A stretch of 64,000 nucleotides of DNA. It comes from Macrobrachium rosenbergii (Eukaryota; Arthropoda; Malacostraca; Decapoda; Palaemonidae). The notes below the pieces were generated by a model, which did not search any database, was not told the origin of the DNA, and worked only from the letters and a program-made list of their open reading frames with translations. Shown in pieces: positions 1 to 13,017 of this stretch; the stretch's first letter is position 1; each line of letters starts with the position of its first letter. Location: contig NC_089742.1 in NCBI RefSeq assembly GCF_040412425.1, forward strand, positions 71,698,506-71,762,505, in the 5' to 3' direction. A program made the translations under genes and the position numbers.

Positions 1-34
1 CCTTCTCTATTGAGGGAATGCTCTGGCACACTTG

Positions 35-40
<6 letters not shown>

Positions 41-112
<72 letters not shown>
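41..112. repeat. (CT)n-(CA)n compound microsatellite
   Basis: About 19 CT units run straight into about 17 CA units without interruption. The open frames crossing it encode only Leu-Ser and Thr-His runs, so they are artefacts of the repeat. Confidence 0.97.
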
Positions 113-117
<5 letters not shown>

Positions 118-219
118 TCAAAAGTACTGCATACCAAGTAACGAAACAGTATTCTTTGGAATAGTTTTAGCCCATTTATCTGCTGAACTTACACTTGCTT
201 TTGCAGATTATAATGTTGT

Positions 220-220
<1 letters not shown>

Positions 221-264
<44 letters not shown>

Positions 265-300
265 GTGTGTGTGGGTGTTTGTGTGTTGCTGTGTGTGGGT
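221..300. repeat. (CA)n-(TA)n-(TG)n microsatellite
   Basis: CA units pass into a short TA core and then into TG-rich sequence. Because TG is the complement of CA, the locus is close to self-complementary and could fold as a hairpin. Confidence 0.95.
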
Positions 301-399
301 CTGTACACTAAACAAACTAGTACGACTGCTGTGCAGTGACATTTGAAAGTTTTTGGTCACAAGAATGTTACTACACTCAGTCAGCAAATAAAAGAACGT

Positions 400-402
<3 letters not shown>

Positions 403-458
<56 letters not shown>
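403..458. repeat. (GA)n microsatellite
   Basis: An uninterrupted GA array of about 28 units, giving Glu-Arg runs in the overlapping false ORF. Confidence 0.97.
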
Positions 459-460
<2 letters not shown>

Positions 461-2804
461 CGCGTAATAAAATTCTTCATGCATCGTCATTTATGTCATG
501 AACTTGAGGAAAAAGACCATGAGACTCTATCAGCATTCTCCTTACCCCGCGCGCGCCGTCTAAAAACAGACAAAATGATTCTTCCTATTCTTTAGTACCA
601 GAAAAGGAAATGAGAAGGTGACAGATAAGACTGACGTACCAACGGCGGAATAGATGTGTAAGGTTACAATTTGAAATATCAAATCAGTCAATGTATATCC
701 AAAGACCATACAAAAGCGTCACTTCGTAACATTCTGGCTCTTCCTTTAGATGTCAAGAATGCTTCATAACACCGGTGTTTCAAGTAATAACTGACTGAGG
801 ACGTGTTTACGACACGATTTTCATAAATAGAATAGTTTCGGTAGATGATATGTCTTTGACAGCTGTTCCCTCAAGCATGGTTATACCCAAAAATATTTCC
901 CATAAAATGTATTAAGTTGTTGGCCTTATAGGTTATTTTTTAAACAAAAATAACGATAATAGCTCTACCATTATGTAAGAAATGGGAACTGCCAAACACT
1001 GTCTAAGCCTAAGAATGCTTCACCCTTCTGTCCTGATATCGCAAAATTTACAGTAGGTGCTGTAAATTCTGCCTCAAGTTTTCGTAAAACTTGATGACTT
1101 CTCTCCCGTGTCCTGAAAGTTATAATCTGATAAAATTAATCCATGGCCTTCAACCCACACTCCCAGGAAAGTTTCGCGAATAATTGGAAAATTTACTTGA
1201 CATAGTTACGTACAGTAATAAAATCTCCATCAAAGCTGGAGAAATTAAATAAAATCATAATATTGACACAGATGATGATAAAAACTCATCTGACAAGAAA
1301 TCTTTCTCCGATTTTTTTATAGCTAGCAAAATGTAATATTTCACTGTCCATAATTTTGACAACTCTACGATTATCACTGGAAGACGGCGAGCGGTAAAAA
1401 CTCCTTCACAATACAGAGTCCATTTTACCCGAGTACTAGGCTGCATGTTGATACTACAGGGAGGAATATGGGACACATATGGCACATGAGGCTTCAACAG
1501 TGTAAACAAGTGCGCAGATAAACTCATCAGTTTACAGAGGTTACAAAATTATTGGACGTTTCGCTCTCAGAGGACGGCACCCAGCCATTACGTGTTTCGA
1601 TGTTTCCTAGCTTATTGGCGCCAAACTTGGAACGAATTTTGCCAGTGTTTGCGACAAAATGAAAGTTGCTCATGATCACTCTCACCAAAGTTGAATGGTT
1701 TAGATGAAGCTGGCTTTGTGCCAGCACGGACCCTCACCCTATAAGGGTATTAAGGTTTTGAGGAGACTAGTAAGACTGATGTAAACCACTAAACTCTGCT
1801 TATGCAACAAGAAACGGCGCTCGTGCAAATCTCCGACGCCGGCTTAACGAACACGCGTAACTTCAATGCCAATATGAACTATTTATAAAAGTTTGCTGCT
1901 AAAATACTAAATCACGGCGCATAACGTGATTATTTACAAAAAATAAATAGATTTCTTGAAGCAAAAACACAAATTTGTCCATCTAGCTTGTGGACACTAT
2001 CTACAGGGACTTAAAAAACAAAAACCGTACAGTAACAGCTTTCATATTGTTATTGAGCATTAAATATTGCTGTAAAAGTTGCCTTCAGAATGCAAACTCA
2101 CTGAACAAATACACTTATAAAGACTCGCAAATGCCAAGACAGATGGAGCGACCCTCTGCACCTCTACTCCCACATGCCAGAATAGAGATGACGTACTTTG
2201 CCAGTTACCAGCGGCTTGGACGAATTTCACGGGGAAGAAGACAAGAAGAAAATACCGTTTGCAGATTGTCGCTTTATGAAGGTTCTTTCTGGAGGCGCTT
2301 TTTAAGCACGATTGAATGTTATGAGTCTCCAGTCTGCCTTAGAGCACCGGAATGGCTCTTAGCATTTTTGACACTTATGTAATTTTCATTTATTATATTT
2401 GGGCGTTATAATAGTATATCCTAGGACACTAATGAGGTTCTGCACATCTACATCTTTCATTTCTTTTTCACGTCTATTAATTTATTCTAACGCTATCTTC
2501 ACGGGTCGTGGGCATTCCTATACTATGAGGTTATCGCTTACAGACGTTACGGCCCTCCCACGATGAGAAGGATTGTCCGTTGAACCAGCTTCTCAAATTC
2601 CAGTCAGTGTCCTCTCCTCAAACATTTGAAGAACTTTCATTTTTTCGTTTTCACAAAAAACAAACATGTTTGACCGTGCTCCACTGCGATGTACAGTATT
2701 CCGTCAAATATAAATCTAAATGCACCCTGTACTGCTTTGTTTTTATCATAAATGGGCAGATGCAATTACAAATCTTCCAAATTGCAAACCACTATTATAA
2801 TTCA
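459..2804. other. non-coding stretch
   Basis: AT-rich unique-looking sequence. The longest open frame (1990-2382, plus strand, 130 codons) has no motif, signal peptide or splice context I can recognise. No RNA gene or repeat seen. Confidence 0.5.
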
Positions 2805-3003
2805 CGAAGTCAAGTCCATAACGATTCACGAATTGAAATCCTTTAGATCATTTAGTCACTACGATATCAAAACTATAAAAACTTTTAGAAGACAGAACTA
2901 TTGAAATGCATTTTTGCCAAAAGCATTTTTTTATGTTTTGATACCTTAGTGACTAAATAATCCAAAGGATTTCAATTCATGAAGCGTTAGGGACTTGATT
3001 TCG
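2805..3003. mobile_element. MITE-like hairpin element
   Basis: The left arm (2805-2875) is the imperfect reverse complement of the right arm (2933-3003). Each arm is 71 bp, with a handful of mismatches and a 57-bp centre. Both arms contain the core AATTGAAATCCTTT and ATTTAGTCACTA. Nothing in it codes for protein. The size and symmetry fit a miniature inverted-repeat transposable element or a palindromic satellite unit. No clear target-site duplication is visible, so the family is unassigned. Confidence 0.6.
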
Positions 3004-3274
3004 AAAACGAAACGTCTACTAACTTTTTGTTACCATATATCACACGAGAAATTACATAGGAGTAAATATTCTTAAAGAACGGTTCAAACTTATATTAAAT
3101 GAAGGCAGTGAGAAGGCATTCGGAGCCTTTACTAAAGTAAATATCTGATAAACAGATACCTGAAGGCGAAGCGTAGGGGAATAAGGAGCGCCGTGAGAAG
3201 ACCCTTTGTTTGAAGAGTCGAGTAGGGGCTTTTTCGACACAGGGGATGGGCGTGGCTCAGAGATGGGTAACGAG

Positions 3275-3300
3275 TCTCTCTCTCTCTCTCTCTCTCTCTC
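3275..3300. repeat. (CT)n microsatellite
   Basis: Thirteen uninterrupted CT units. Confidence 0.95.
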
Positions 3301-5948
3301 GGTATTTATATGTATGCGTAACTGTCGACAAACGCACTTTTACATGTAAATAGTCATGCAATAATATATCTCTTAAAACTGCGAGTGTTGGTGGCTTCAT
3401 ACATCATACCATTGAATGTACTCTATTTCAGCTCACGGGCTTATACAAAAATAGAAATTGGATGCATATAAGACAGCAAAATATATTAGCACGGTGGACT
3501 CTGAACACTGATGAACGGGAAGAATATTAAAAGAAAATCGACATGGAAAAAAATGATCGCAGTAGGAACAGCAGAATGTGTTTGTTAATCTGTATAAATT
3601 ATAACCCATCCGCCATGTAAGTGATTATAACAGTTAGGATAACAACACCAAGTTAAAAACAAAGTAGCCTACAAAACTATCCATTTTAACAGTTAAGTTC
3701 ACTTTCAGCAAAAATTCTTGACACTAAGATTAAGAAACGGCAGAAACAAAAATGAAAATCATGTTAAAAAAAAAGAAAAAAGAAAAACAGAACAGAAAAT
3801 AGCAATTTTAACCGTTTCACACATTTCTTGTCTCATTGTATGATTTCCCCAAATACTCTCTTGATGCAGCAGAGACAATCACTCGACATTTCCTTTTCAG
3901 TTTCACGTATTTCATTTTTCCTATGCCTCGTTTGCCTCTAGTATTCTAGGTAAGAGTAGCGAAAGTAGTTTGATAAGATGAAAAGTGACTTAAAACCTGA
4001 AAATTCATTCACATATTTAATTTAAAGGGAGAATTGTAAAATAAATTGAATTAAAAGCACGGCAGGCAAAGTGAAAGCGTTGACTATTTCGTAAATGACC
4101 CACTTCTGGCAGTAAGGCGTCATCTTAAAGCTGTTAATAAAAATGTCAATCATAAATAAAACTACTTCATGACTATCAGTAATAAAATAGCAGCTAAAGG
4201 ACGCTACATCGCAATAAGAAGGATCTTCATCATATTTCCAGTCGCCCAAACCCAACCGTTTCCCAGTCGGCAACTTCTATTTCGAAACAAACCGCAGGTA
4301 AATGCGATGAAATGTGTGAGAGGCCGCACCTTCCTAACTTCAAGTTTTGAAGTATGGCAGTAATATCCGCTTCCGCCAGGTAAGGTTTGAACAAAACTTT
4401 TCCGTCTCTTTTCTTACACCATGCTCTCGCAACTAACTTCAAACTCAAAAAAAAAAAAAATCTCTACTACGAACCTGTCAGTTGCTTCGAGTAAAACACC
4501 AGATGTGGATAGCCGTGTCACGCACAACGCTGGTCTAAGAGAACTGCTGGTGTATGTGTGTCAACTAAATGGCAACCCTCGCCTTCGCAGGTGGGTGGGT
4601 ATTCACATCGCGCCCCACACGCAAAACCGCTGTGCGTTGTTAATGTTATCGTACAGCGACGTGTAACTTGCCAGACCTTAGTAAAGTGTGACAGTTTTGC
4701 GAATACTCTATCTGTTTTGGTAATTTATTATGTGTGTTAATTTTGTGTTAGTTCTATTATCGGGATTAGGTTATATTACCTAAGTATAACTTACCAAGTG
4801 GCGAGAGAAAACGAGAACCCGAGTCTGTTGTTGTCAACAAGTTCTGGAGTCTCTTGAACGGAATTCCGCCAACCACTTGCAATTTCTGTCTGCGTTCATC
4901 CGTGCATGTAAAACAACAAGTGACTGTATTTTAAGCTTCAATGTAAAAAATTTTTTTAAATTGCAGATTGCTCTCCGAATTTCAAGTATAATGTATCATA
5001 TTCAAGTACGTTGGGAGGGGCTGGGTCAGCATGAGTAAATGGTGTCATTTTCAAGGGGTTAAATGCAAAATTTTAGTTTGTTAAGGAAATAATAATTTTC
5101 GTGGCTGAAAATGAAAGTAAGGCAGGTACGTTTGATAAGAATATATTGGGAACAGGATATTGGCTTTAGGTGATAACAAATGGGCGATGGGTGCAGACAC
5201 CCAAGTGGAATGGGAGGAGAGTACGTGAAGTTCAGGGATTATATTTGGTTATATTAGGTCAGCAGGGAGCTTGTATATATGGTTGCTTGGGAAGGAAAAA
5301 TGAAAGACGTGCAAAGTTTGATGAAATGAGAAATCTGGTGAAGGAAAACGTTAGATTGTTTGCGTTTCAGGACAAAAGAAATAATCATGTACAGGTATAC
5401 GCAGGATGAATAACCAAGCAAATGTAGAGCAGGAAGAAAATAGAAGTAATGAAGTTTCAGAAGAAAAAGAGGTTGCGATGAGCAAATGACACACGTGGAG
5501 AATGGTGTCTGAAGAATGCAGGTCTGTGTGAGGAAGAGCTGTTGAAAGGAAAGGACAGAGGAGAGACAGATCTAACTAAATTTAAGTTGAAAGGGTAAGA
5601 AAGAGGAAAGCAGCACCAACTAACATACATGGAGCTGAAATGCTCAGATGGTAAATGCGAATGGAAAAGTGTGGAAATTTACTGAAAAGAATTGTTTACA
5701 AAATATCTGTTGAGAAAGAAGCGTTGAAAGTTAGAAATGTTGAGATAAAGGTGTGGTAAAATTATTTTAACATTAACTTACTTGACAAGATAGATCTAAA
5801 TGTTTTGAATTAGTTTTACCACGTAAGAACGAAGGGAGATAAGCCTCCTAAAATATGTGTGTCATTCTGCAGTCTTTGGAGGGAGAGGAGGCTGAAAGGG
5901 CTGGGTATATGGTGTAACGAGGGTCATTAGAGTGGAAGAGCCTTATTA
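3301..5948. other. non-coding stretch, partly purine-rich
   Basis: AT-rich with an A-run at 4447-4461. From about 5430 to 5720 the plus strand is strongly purine-rich, which creates short open frames of little meaning. Open frames at 4230-4448 (minus) and 5170-5409 (plus) match no family I recognise. Confidence 0.45.
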
Positions 5949-6466
5949 TCAATGAGGCGTAAGATTGAGTGCAAGAGGCTGCCCCTTTTGTGTCAGAATG
6001 TGAAAGGCTGATGCTGTGGATATTGCTTTCACAGAGTGCTTATTCTTGATACTGTATTTAAAAGTTGAACATATTAGTAGCTTTTCTCTGGTACACCTCC
6101 TGTTAAGGAAAATGTCAAAATCTTTCACAAGTTTCTGCAGTTTCTCTTCTCTGTCCACAGTCCGTACTATGTCTTCTGCAAACGTCACCCACTCACAATA
6201 TGCATTTTCTTAGCTATCAGATTCGTACTTATCTTGTAATCTTTTCTCTACCTCCCATCACATCTATCCATTTAGATATTAAACAGCCACAGAGTCATAA
6301 CACCTCCTGTGTCAGGCCCACTTTTACACCAAACCAGTCCCTCTTTCGTCTGCATATTCTAGCACACTCCTTACTTTCATCACGAAAAGTTTTGTAACCG
6401 CTCTCAACAACTCATCTTCTATACCACACATTCTCAACACCCGGCACATTGCCTCGAACGATTCTG

Positions 6467-6480
<14 letters not shown>
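5949..6480 (-). pseudogene. decayed LINE reverse transcriptase fragment
   Basis: Read on the minus strand, the 79-codon open frame ending at 5949 starts with TFAEDIV followed by EEKLQKLVKDF. This is the catalytic block of non-LTR retrotransposon reverse transcriptases (usually [FY]ADD, then an E-E-K-L helix). The catalytic pair is degraded from A-D-D to A-E-D. Upstream in the same sense (about 6200-6480), in broken frames, are CGIEDELLRAV and other pieces that fit the RT palm segment before the catalytic box. Several stops and frame changes separate the parts. It is a dead 5'-truncated copy; the clade (CR1/Jockey/RTE-like) cannot be fixed by eye. Confidence 0.65.

Positions 6481-6497
<17 letters not shown>
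6471..6497. repeat. poly(T) run
   Basis: Twenty-seven T residues next to the minus-strand LINE remnant. It lies on the wrong side to be that LINE's own A-tail, so it may be the tail of another retrocopy. Confidence 0.9.
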
Positions 6498-6499
<2 letters not shown>

Positions 6500-6965
6500 G
6501 GTTACCTAGGTCCCTGTGTGCAACACAAAGTTTTTCCCTTTAATTTCAAAGTTCTCACATAATGTGATAACAAATACTTGATCCACTCATCCACTCCCTT
6601 GTTTGAACTGACGCTGTCATTCTGCAGTCAGTCTTGCTTTCTTGATTAAAATCCTACCATATATGTGCACTAATATTGTAGGTGATGTTCTGTCCCTATA
6701 TTTCTCCATACACGCTTCCCCTAGTGGGGATGGTTCACAAGTCTTTTTGAATGTGGTTGCGGGCTCTATGATCTTCTGCACCCAAACTGCAACCACCATA
6801 GTTGACTATGTACCAGAAATCGAATATATTGCCGAGTTTAACGGATGCACGTTTGGTTTTATCAAAACGTGCTTAAAGAGCTCTTGCTCTCTCAGTCTTC
6901 GAACGTGATATTTCTTGCAGTTGAGGCAAGCATCGCAGACAGTGGACAAGGAGAACCTAATTTTA
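6498..6965. other. non-coding stretch
   Basis: Contains a minus-strand open frame (about 6806-6950) with two cysteine pairs and basic residues that I could not assign. It may be further upstream LINE sequence, since it lies 5' of the RT remnant in the same orientation. Confidence 0.35.
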
Positions 6966-6972
6966 TATATAG

Positions 6973-7053
<81 letters not shown>

Positions 7054-7073
7054 GTGTGTGTGTGTGTGTGTGT
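6966..7073. repeat. (AT)n-(GT)n microsatellite
   Basis: About 85 bp of AT followed by ten GT units. Confidence 0.97.
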
Positions 7074-7841
7074 ATCAGGTACCATATGTACAACACGTTT
7101 TCGTTTAAGCATATTTCTGGCATCCTGTTCTACATGAATTCCTGCTTACCACAATGGGAAAGCAGTCTTACCATACCACTATTCAACCGTTCATTGTTTT
7201 CAGATCTGTGGGGCAGCGTTGTGCAACAAAGGTCCTGTGAGAGCAACTTCTATCCCACAGGGTTTCGGATTACACAGTCAAGTTTATTGCAGAGTTTGCT
7301 TGATCGGTGAATAGAAGTGTTCTTAGGCATTTTTAAATGCAGAAGCCGACTGAACAAGCAGCTTAGTATCTTCTTGCAATATAACCCGATGGACATAAGG
7401 ATGAGAGGGGAGTTCAAATAGTGATACTCATTCCTGAAAGGATGCAATAGACTAACTTCCCACAGGATAGAAGACCGTAGGAACCTTGGAAAACAAAAGA
7501 AAGGGCAGCGTTCCAAAGCTTGGTAATAATCCGCAACCAAATATGTGTTAACGTTTCTACCTCGAAAAAAAAAAAGAATAATAATATTATCGAGTCGATC
7601 TCGTCCTTGTTTGCATTACTGAAGAAGCTGTAGTGATGACATTCCAGGATCAGAAAACAAAAAGGGAAGATGGTGTCACTTCGCCTCTGGCCATTTTGGG
7701 ATTATTTGAAGGAATGTAAAATAACTTTTGTTGAAAGGTGGATTTATGTCTTTTATATCATTTTCAGTTATTAGAGAACCTGTTATCCCAAAACTTTCAT
7801 TCTACGGAATTCATGCACGGGGAAAATCCTTTTAAATGTGT
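7074..7841. other. non-coding stretch
   Basis: No gene, RNA or repeat recognised apart from a short A-run at 7566-7574. Confidence 0.5.
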
Positions 7842-7850
7842 GTGTATATG

Positions 7851-7937
<87 letters not shown>

Positions 7938-7950
7938 TATATATATATTT
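7842..7950. repeat. (AT)n microsatellite
   Basis: Long AT array with TATG, TACA and CAGTAT interruptions at its edges. Confidence 0.97.
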
Positions 7951-10900
7951 TTTTTTAATGTAAAAGCAATTAAACTGTGAAACTGGCAGTTTTCAAAACT
8001 GTTTATATCACTTTCAGATTTAGTCTCCAACGTCATAAAAAATTGATTGATCTAGTAAGTTAAATCTGGAACTACTTCAAGACTGATAAAGGGAGAGAGA
8101 GAGAGAGAGAGAGTGAAATTGACCGTAGCAGATTTTAATGATCAAGCTATATATTTCTTTTACGTTAATTTGTAATCACCTTTTCTTCAAGCTCTTGGCA
8201 ATAGGCCGTGAAACACTCGTCACACTGTCAGCGTTGATGGCCTCTGCTCTAGTGTTAGCGATAGAATATCCGCTGCAAATGTCAGTCAATCAGACTTCTT
8301 GCGTAACCAGATCTTAAACATAGAGAGGAAAAAATAGAACAACATGAATCGGTTGACCGCGAGATGTCACATACATCATTAATACCCACCAATGTGAAGC
8401 GGGTTGAAATACAGTTCGCTTCGATGTCCTTGCGTTTGATTTCACATTTAAGTTGGTAAATAATGCTAACATCTTTTATTCTCTTTTTCATTTTTCTTAA
8501 ACTTCCTGATGGATCATAGTTTAATATTTGTCTTTTAGCATCTCGGTGACAATTTTTATTAACATTCATCAAATGACTTGAAAGTTATTCTTCTTTATAT
8601 ATATAGATTCTTACCAAAGTCAATCCGATTTCCGTTCAGTGTTGGGAGACAATGAAAAACAAAACCTCTTTTTGCCTTATATGTTTCAGCTCTGGCTGCG
8701 CATGTGGAAATTTCGGCCTGTTCCCTTAATCCCTTCCAGAATTAAAATGAATATCCCAAGTGGCGAAGAAAAACTGCATAGAAAGTCAATGTCAATAGGA
8801 ACGCAGGTGTGCGCAGGAAAAGTTCCGAGTAAGATAAGGGAATCGTCGCAGAGTTCAACCTGATATTCCGCGAAAGCTTCGTCTGTTCTGCTCTTCGTGT
8901 TTGGCAAGGTCTTTAGACCCTGGTTTTTGGGGTCAGGAACGGAAAATCTGTGTCTTGCAATGGACGTTTCTAAAGCAGAAGCAATCAGCGTTCGGTGCTA
9001 ATGCTAAGCAAACTGTTTGTTGTGAGTTTGAAGATGATATCGTATTTGAAATTATGGCTTTCTTTACCATTTCTTTGTTTCGAATGTTTTATGACCTTAG
9101 AAACTTCCTTTTCTCCTGTATTTCATACATACGTGATCCCATTAATTAATGACTCACCGTTGCCAAAAGGTATACATAACTTTTTGAACATAAATATTTT
9201 TTATAATTTTTTCCTTTCTCGTGGAAAGCCTAAACGGACTTTTCAAGCGGAATGACACCAATAACTAAAAACTATAAAAACACAAAAGATCTGAAGAACA
9301 TGAGAATGGCAACCGAGTATTGGAATCAGAAATATGACAAATTTATCAGACCATAAACGAAGAAGAACGAAAAGGAACTGAAATTCAGTAAATTTTACGT
9401 TGCTGGCAAATGCGAAAATCAGACCTCACAGCAAAGGCAGTCATAGTGCGTACAAACAGCGATCAATGAGTCGTCAAATGATCCTGAATTGTCTTGAACT
9501 GTTGTGTCACTTAGCGACACAATAATTCTACGCGCTATTCTTGTTCAGGCAATTCTGTTAGTCGAGCTCACCGCATAACAACTAGGGAAGCAAGCGTAAG
9601 CGGAGATTACAATAAAGACAGAACTGTAATAAGATTCCTGTCTGTTTTAGTCAGTTAATTGTACAGAAGGACAACTATCGCATAATTGGGTTGATAAAGA
9701 AAGAATCATTTTTCATTTATGATGTAGGAAAAATTCCCTCAGAAAATAGGGCTGAGAATGGCGTTTTAATGCATCAGGGACAATGTTTACATGACCGCAG
9801 ATTATATTAACAAATAGATCTGAAATTTTGATGATGGGTGCGTATTAAAAAGAAATACGACGGAATGAATTGTTCATTTAAGTTTCTTGATGGTTAGTGA
9901 AGTCATGAGGCTGACTATAGAGTTCCCGTCTTGATGTGTTTGTTTTGGCGGGAGATGAAGGCGTCCTACAGCTACAGCTAGCCCTGCTTAGACCTTACCA
10001 TCCCAGACCATCGTGTTGGGGGACATCATCCTGAGGATAATTTTAGACAGTGTTTTGGCCCCTTTCCAATTACCATTGACCATCCGTTTCCCGAGCTGCT
10101 ACTAAGTAAAGGAAAAGAGCAATTTCGGTTTCGATCTTATCCAGATAGACAATTGTTTGATTGTGACGTGAAAACGAGGCCGGATAAAATGACGCTTTTA
10201 TAGATATTATCCGCTTTTGAAGACTGCAATGTATATCTTCATATTTATACCATTCAAAATTATTTTTGTCAAGGAGTTCGTCGTGTCCTCTTGCCAGAAG
10301 TTTGTTGATAAGGAAGTATGGGAAATTCCTATTTTGGAGTAGGAAAAATCAATGGCTACACCTTGGTACGATGCTAGGTAACGAAAAAAGGCACAAAAAT
10401 AATCAAAGTCATCATACCTCCATCTCCAAAGGGCAATAAATTGAGCCGCGCCCCCCACAGTCTCCAAAGAGGCTGCACCTGACCCAGATGACGGAAGTGC
10501 ATGGGAGGAAGAGAAGCTGAGCTGATTTTGTAAATTGACGTTTCATTTCACGAGGTCATCGACGCCTGACATCTACAAATTTCTTATGCAATTTTCTCAC
10601 AAATATCTTGCCATACCGTAGATAATTGTAATATCTTCTTTGCCTTACATTCGTTGAAACTGCATTGCAATCTGGCAATACGGAATCATACGCATCAGTT
10701 CTAAATCTGTAACGCTGAGATCCTAAGTGATTCTCTCTGAGTACTGTCTTCCTGAAACGTTACTGTCCCACCTTCCCGTCAAGAGACGTGAAAGGCCAAT
10801 CCGATACGCATGCCCTGGAAAATGGTTTCTTTAAAAAGTCCCACACATTTAATACCTCGAAAAATTCTTGTTTCCTTTCTTGCCTTCCCTAGTTGAGAGG

Positions 10901-12326
10901 AAAAGATAACGCTTCTTTATTATTATTATTATTATTATATACGTTTTACACATCGACTTTTGAACACTGAAAAAAAAATAATGTCAAACCCAGTTGTATA
11001 ACGAAGGAAACGTTAGAACAGCTGTGCTGCGGAATGTAAACCCTCATTCAAATTCCTAAAAACCCTCGCTCCAGGCTATATCGTACAGCTGGCACTCCAT
11101 TATTTTGACTCGCCTGTGTAATCGTTGAAAACATAAAGTTATCGTAATTCAGCAGTGGAATAATCGCGAGTAAGAAAGAGAGAGAGAGAGAAGAGGTAAC
11201 GCAAGATAATATTTTCATTCAAGACAGTTCGTAATGCATACTCTAGAATTATACAAACAACTCGCTTCGTGTAGAAGAGAGACCACAATCCTAATATATA
11301 TAGTTCCCTTTTGTCCTTGGAACAGCTGGAAAGACCTTGCGAACTACTGTACTTGAGATGGAAGTCTTCCCTGATAACTAACCTGACAGTGCAAGGCTAC
11401 TCTTAAACTAACAAACGGGGAAGTGCAATTTGCTATCACAGTAGAAAGAGTAATCAATTATTTTAGTGACTGAGCAATAATGAACTAGTTTAGCCAGTTA
11501 TTTCTTCTAAATGACTTATTAAAGCAACAGACATCGCTTCTCACAGACGGAGTCTTCTGTTAGGAAAGAAGCAAAAGTCATCAGGAGTAACCGACGCATC
11601 CTATGGGGGCCGCTAAGACGCTGACGAGGGGAACATTTACTTAACTTCGCCGCTAGTGGCCGCCAGCCTCGTCCTCTCGCTTAGCTTTACATTCAGCTTC
11701 TCCCGTTTTCACTACAACCACAGTTGCCAAGTCCTAATAAACAAGAAAGATAGACAGAATAAAGTTAGATCACTTTACATTTTCTTTTATTAGTCATAAA
11801 AAGCTCAGATGTAAAGGGAAACCACTGATGTGTATGATATCATAAGACGCCGCTGGGGTAAGAGAATTTGTGCAAGTAGACTGAAGCAAGTTTTTTGTCC
11901 CTTGACGTGTCCTTACATAAGCGCAAACGTTTATAGCAGTTGCTATTATATACAGTACACTGCTGCTCAACTACCACGTGTTGGTACTAACAACGTACGA
12001 AATCAGTTAAAATAACAACATTGTATGACAAATCATGGAAAAAATATTAGCTTCATTTAAGGGGAGAGGCATAGTCTTATTGTGAAAGATAATGACTTGC
12101 TTAAGGCAACAATAATCAAATGAAAGGAATGGCGAGGGTCATGATATATGGGATGGATGAACATTCAAGACTTCTCAGGGCTTATCCTATTCAAGGTTTC
12201 CAACCAACCTTACAACACAGTTTTAGTGGATGCTCGTGGGAGTGATGTCATTGACTTCTTTGGAATCCTTTAATGTCATCCTTAAATATTAATGATTTAC
12301 TTGCTGCAGAAGCTATGTCGCTTAAT

Positions 12327-12328
<2 letters not shown>
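7951..12328. other. non-coding stretch with short SSRs
   Basis: Contains (GA)n at about 8093-8113 and 11171-11191 and (ATT)n at about 10917-10939. Open frames stay under about 100 codons and overlap on both strands without recognisable domains. I see no gene. Confidence 0.5.

Positions 12329-12359
<31 letters not shown>
12329..12359. repeat. (CT)n microsatellite
   Basis: About 15 CT units. Confidence 0.95.
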
Positions 12360-12363
<4 letters not shown>

Positions 12364-12699
12364 GTCTATGGTCTATGTGTATATGGATACTTAGGAATAC
12401 GCACACATATATATATGTGTGTGTGTGTATTATGAATCCGTGATGTGTATTTACTTTTCTTACGCGCAGTGTTGCATACTATTGCAAAAAGTAGTTTCTA
12501 TTTAGCGCTTATTTCGATGAAGAATTGCAGTCACTGATCAGTTTTTACCATATTTACCTAAATGAATTCCTCTTGGTCACTTGTCGCATAGATCTCGTTT
12601 TTCCATTTAACGGAAAATTGGCATTCTCCTCCGTTCCAAGTATTCATTTACCATCTCACAATTTCATTCACAGCCTTATCTATACACCAAGACACACAC

Positions 12700-12806
<107 letters not shown>

Positions 12807-12922
12807 TATTTATTTTATATTAGAAAAATGAATAGGTAAGTGTCAACCGAAATTTGTCAAGTAGCTGGTAGTGATGTAAAACTGTCGAAATGGTTGCATA
12901 CATCTTGACTTTACGTTATTTT

Positions 12923-12924
<2 letters not shown>

Positions 12925-13015
<91 letters not shown>
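12925..13015. repeat. (CT)n microsatellite, about 90 bp
   Basis: About 45 uninterrupted CT units, the longest CT array in the window. Confidence 0.98.

Positions 13016-13017
<2 letters not shown>

Noticed and set aside
1..480. ORFs with Leu-Ser, Thr-His, Tyr-Ile or Glu-Arg runs here and at every microsatellite
   Set aside because: Translations of dinucleotide repeats, which rarely contain stops.
1990..2382. 130-codon plus-strand ORF
   Set aside because: No recognisable domain and no supporting signals; possible by chance in a 64-kb window.
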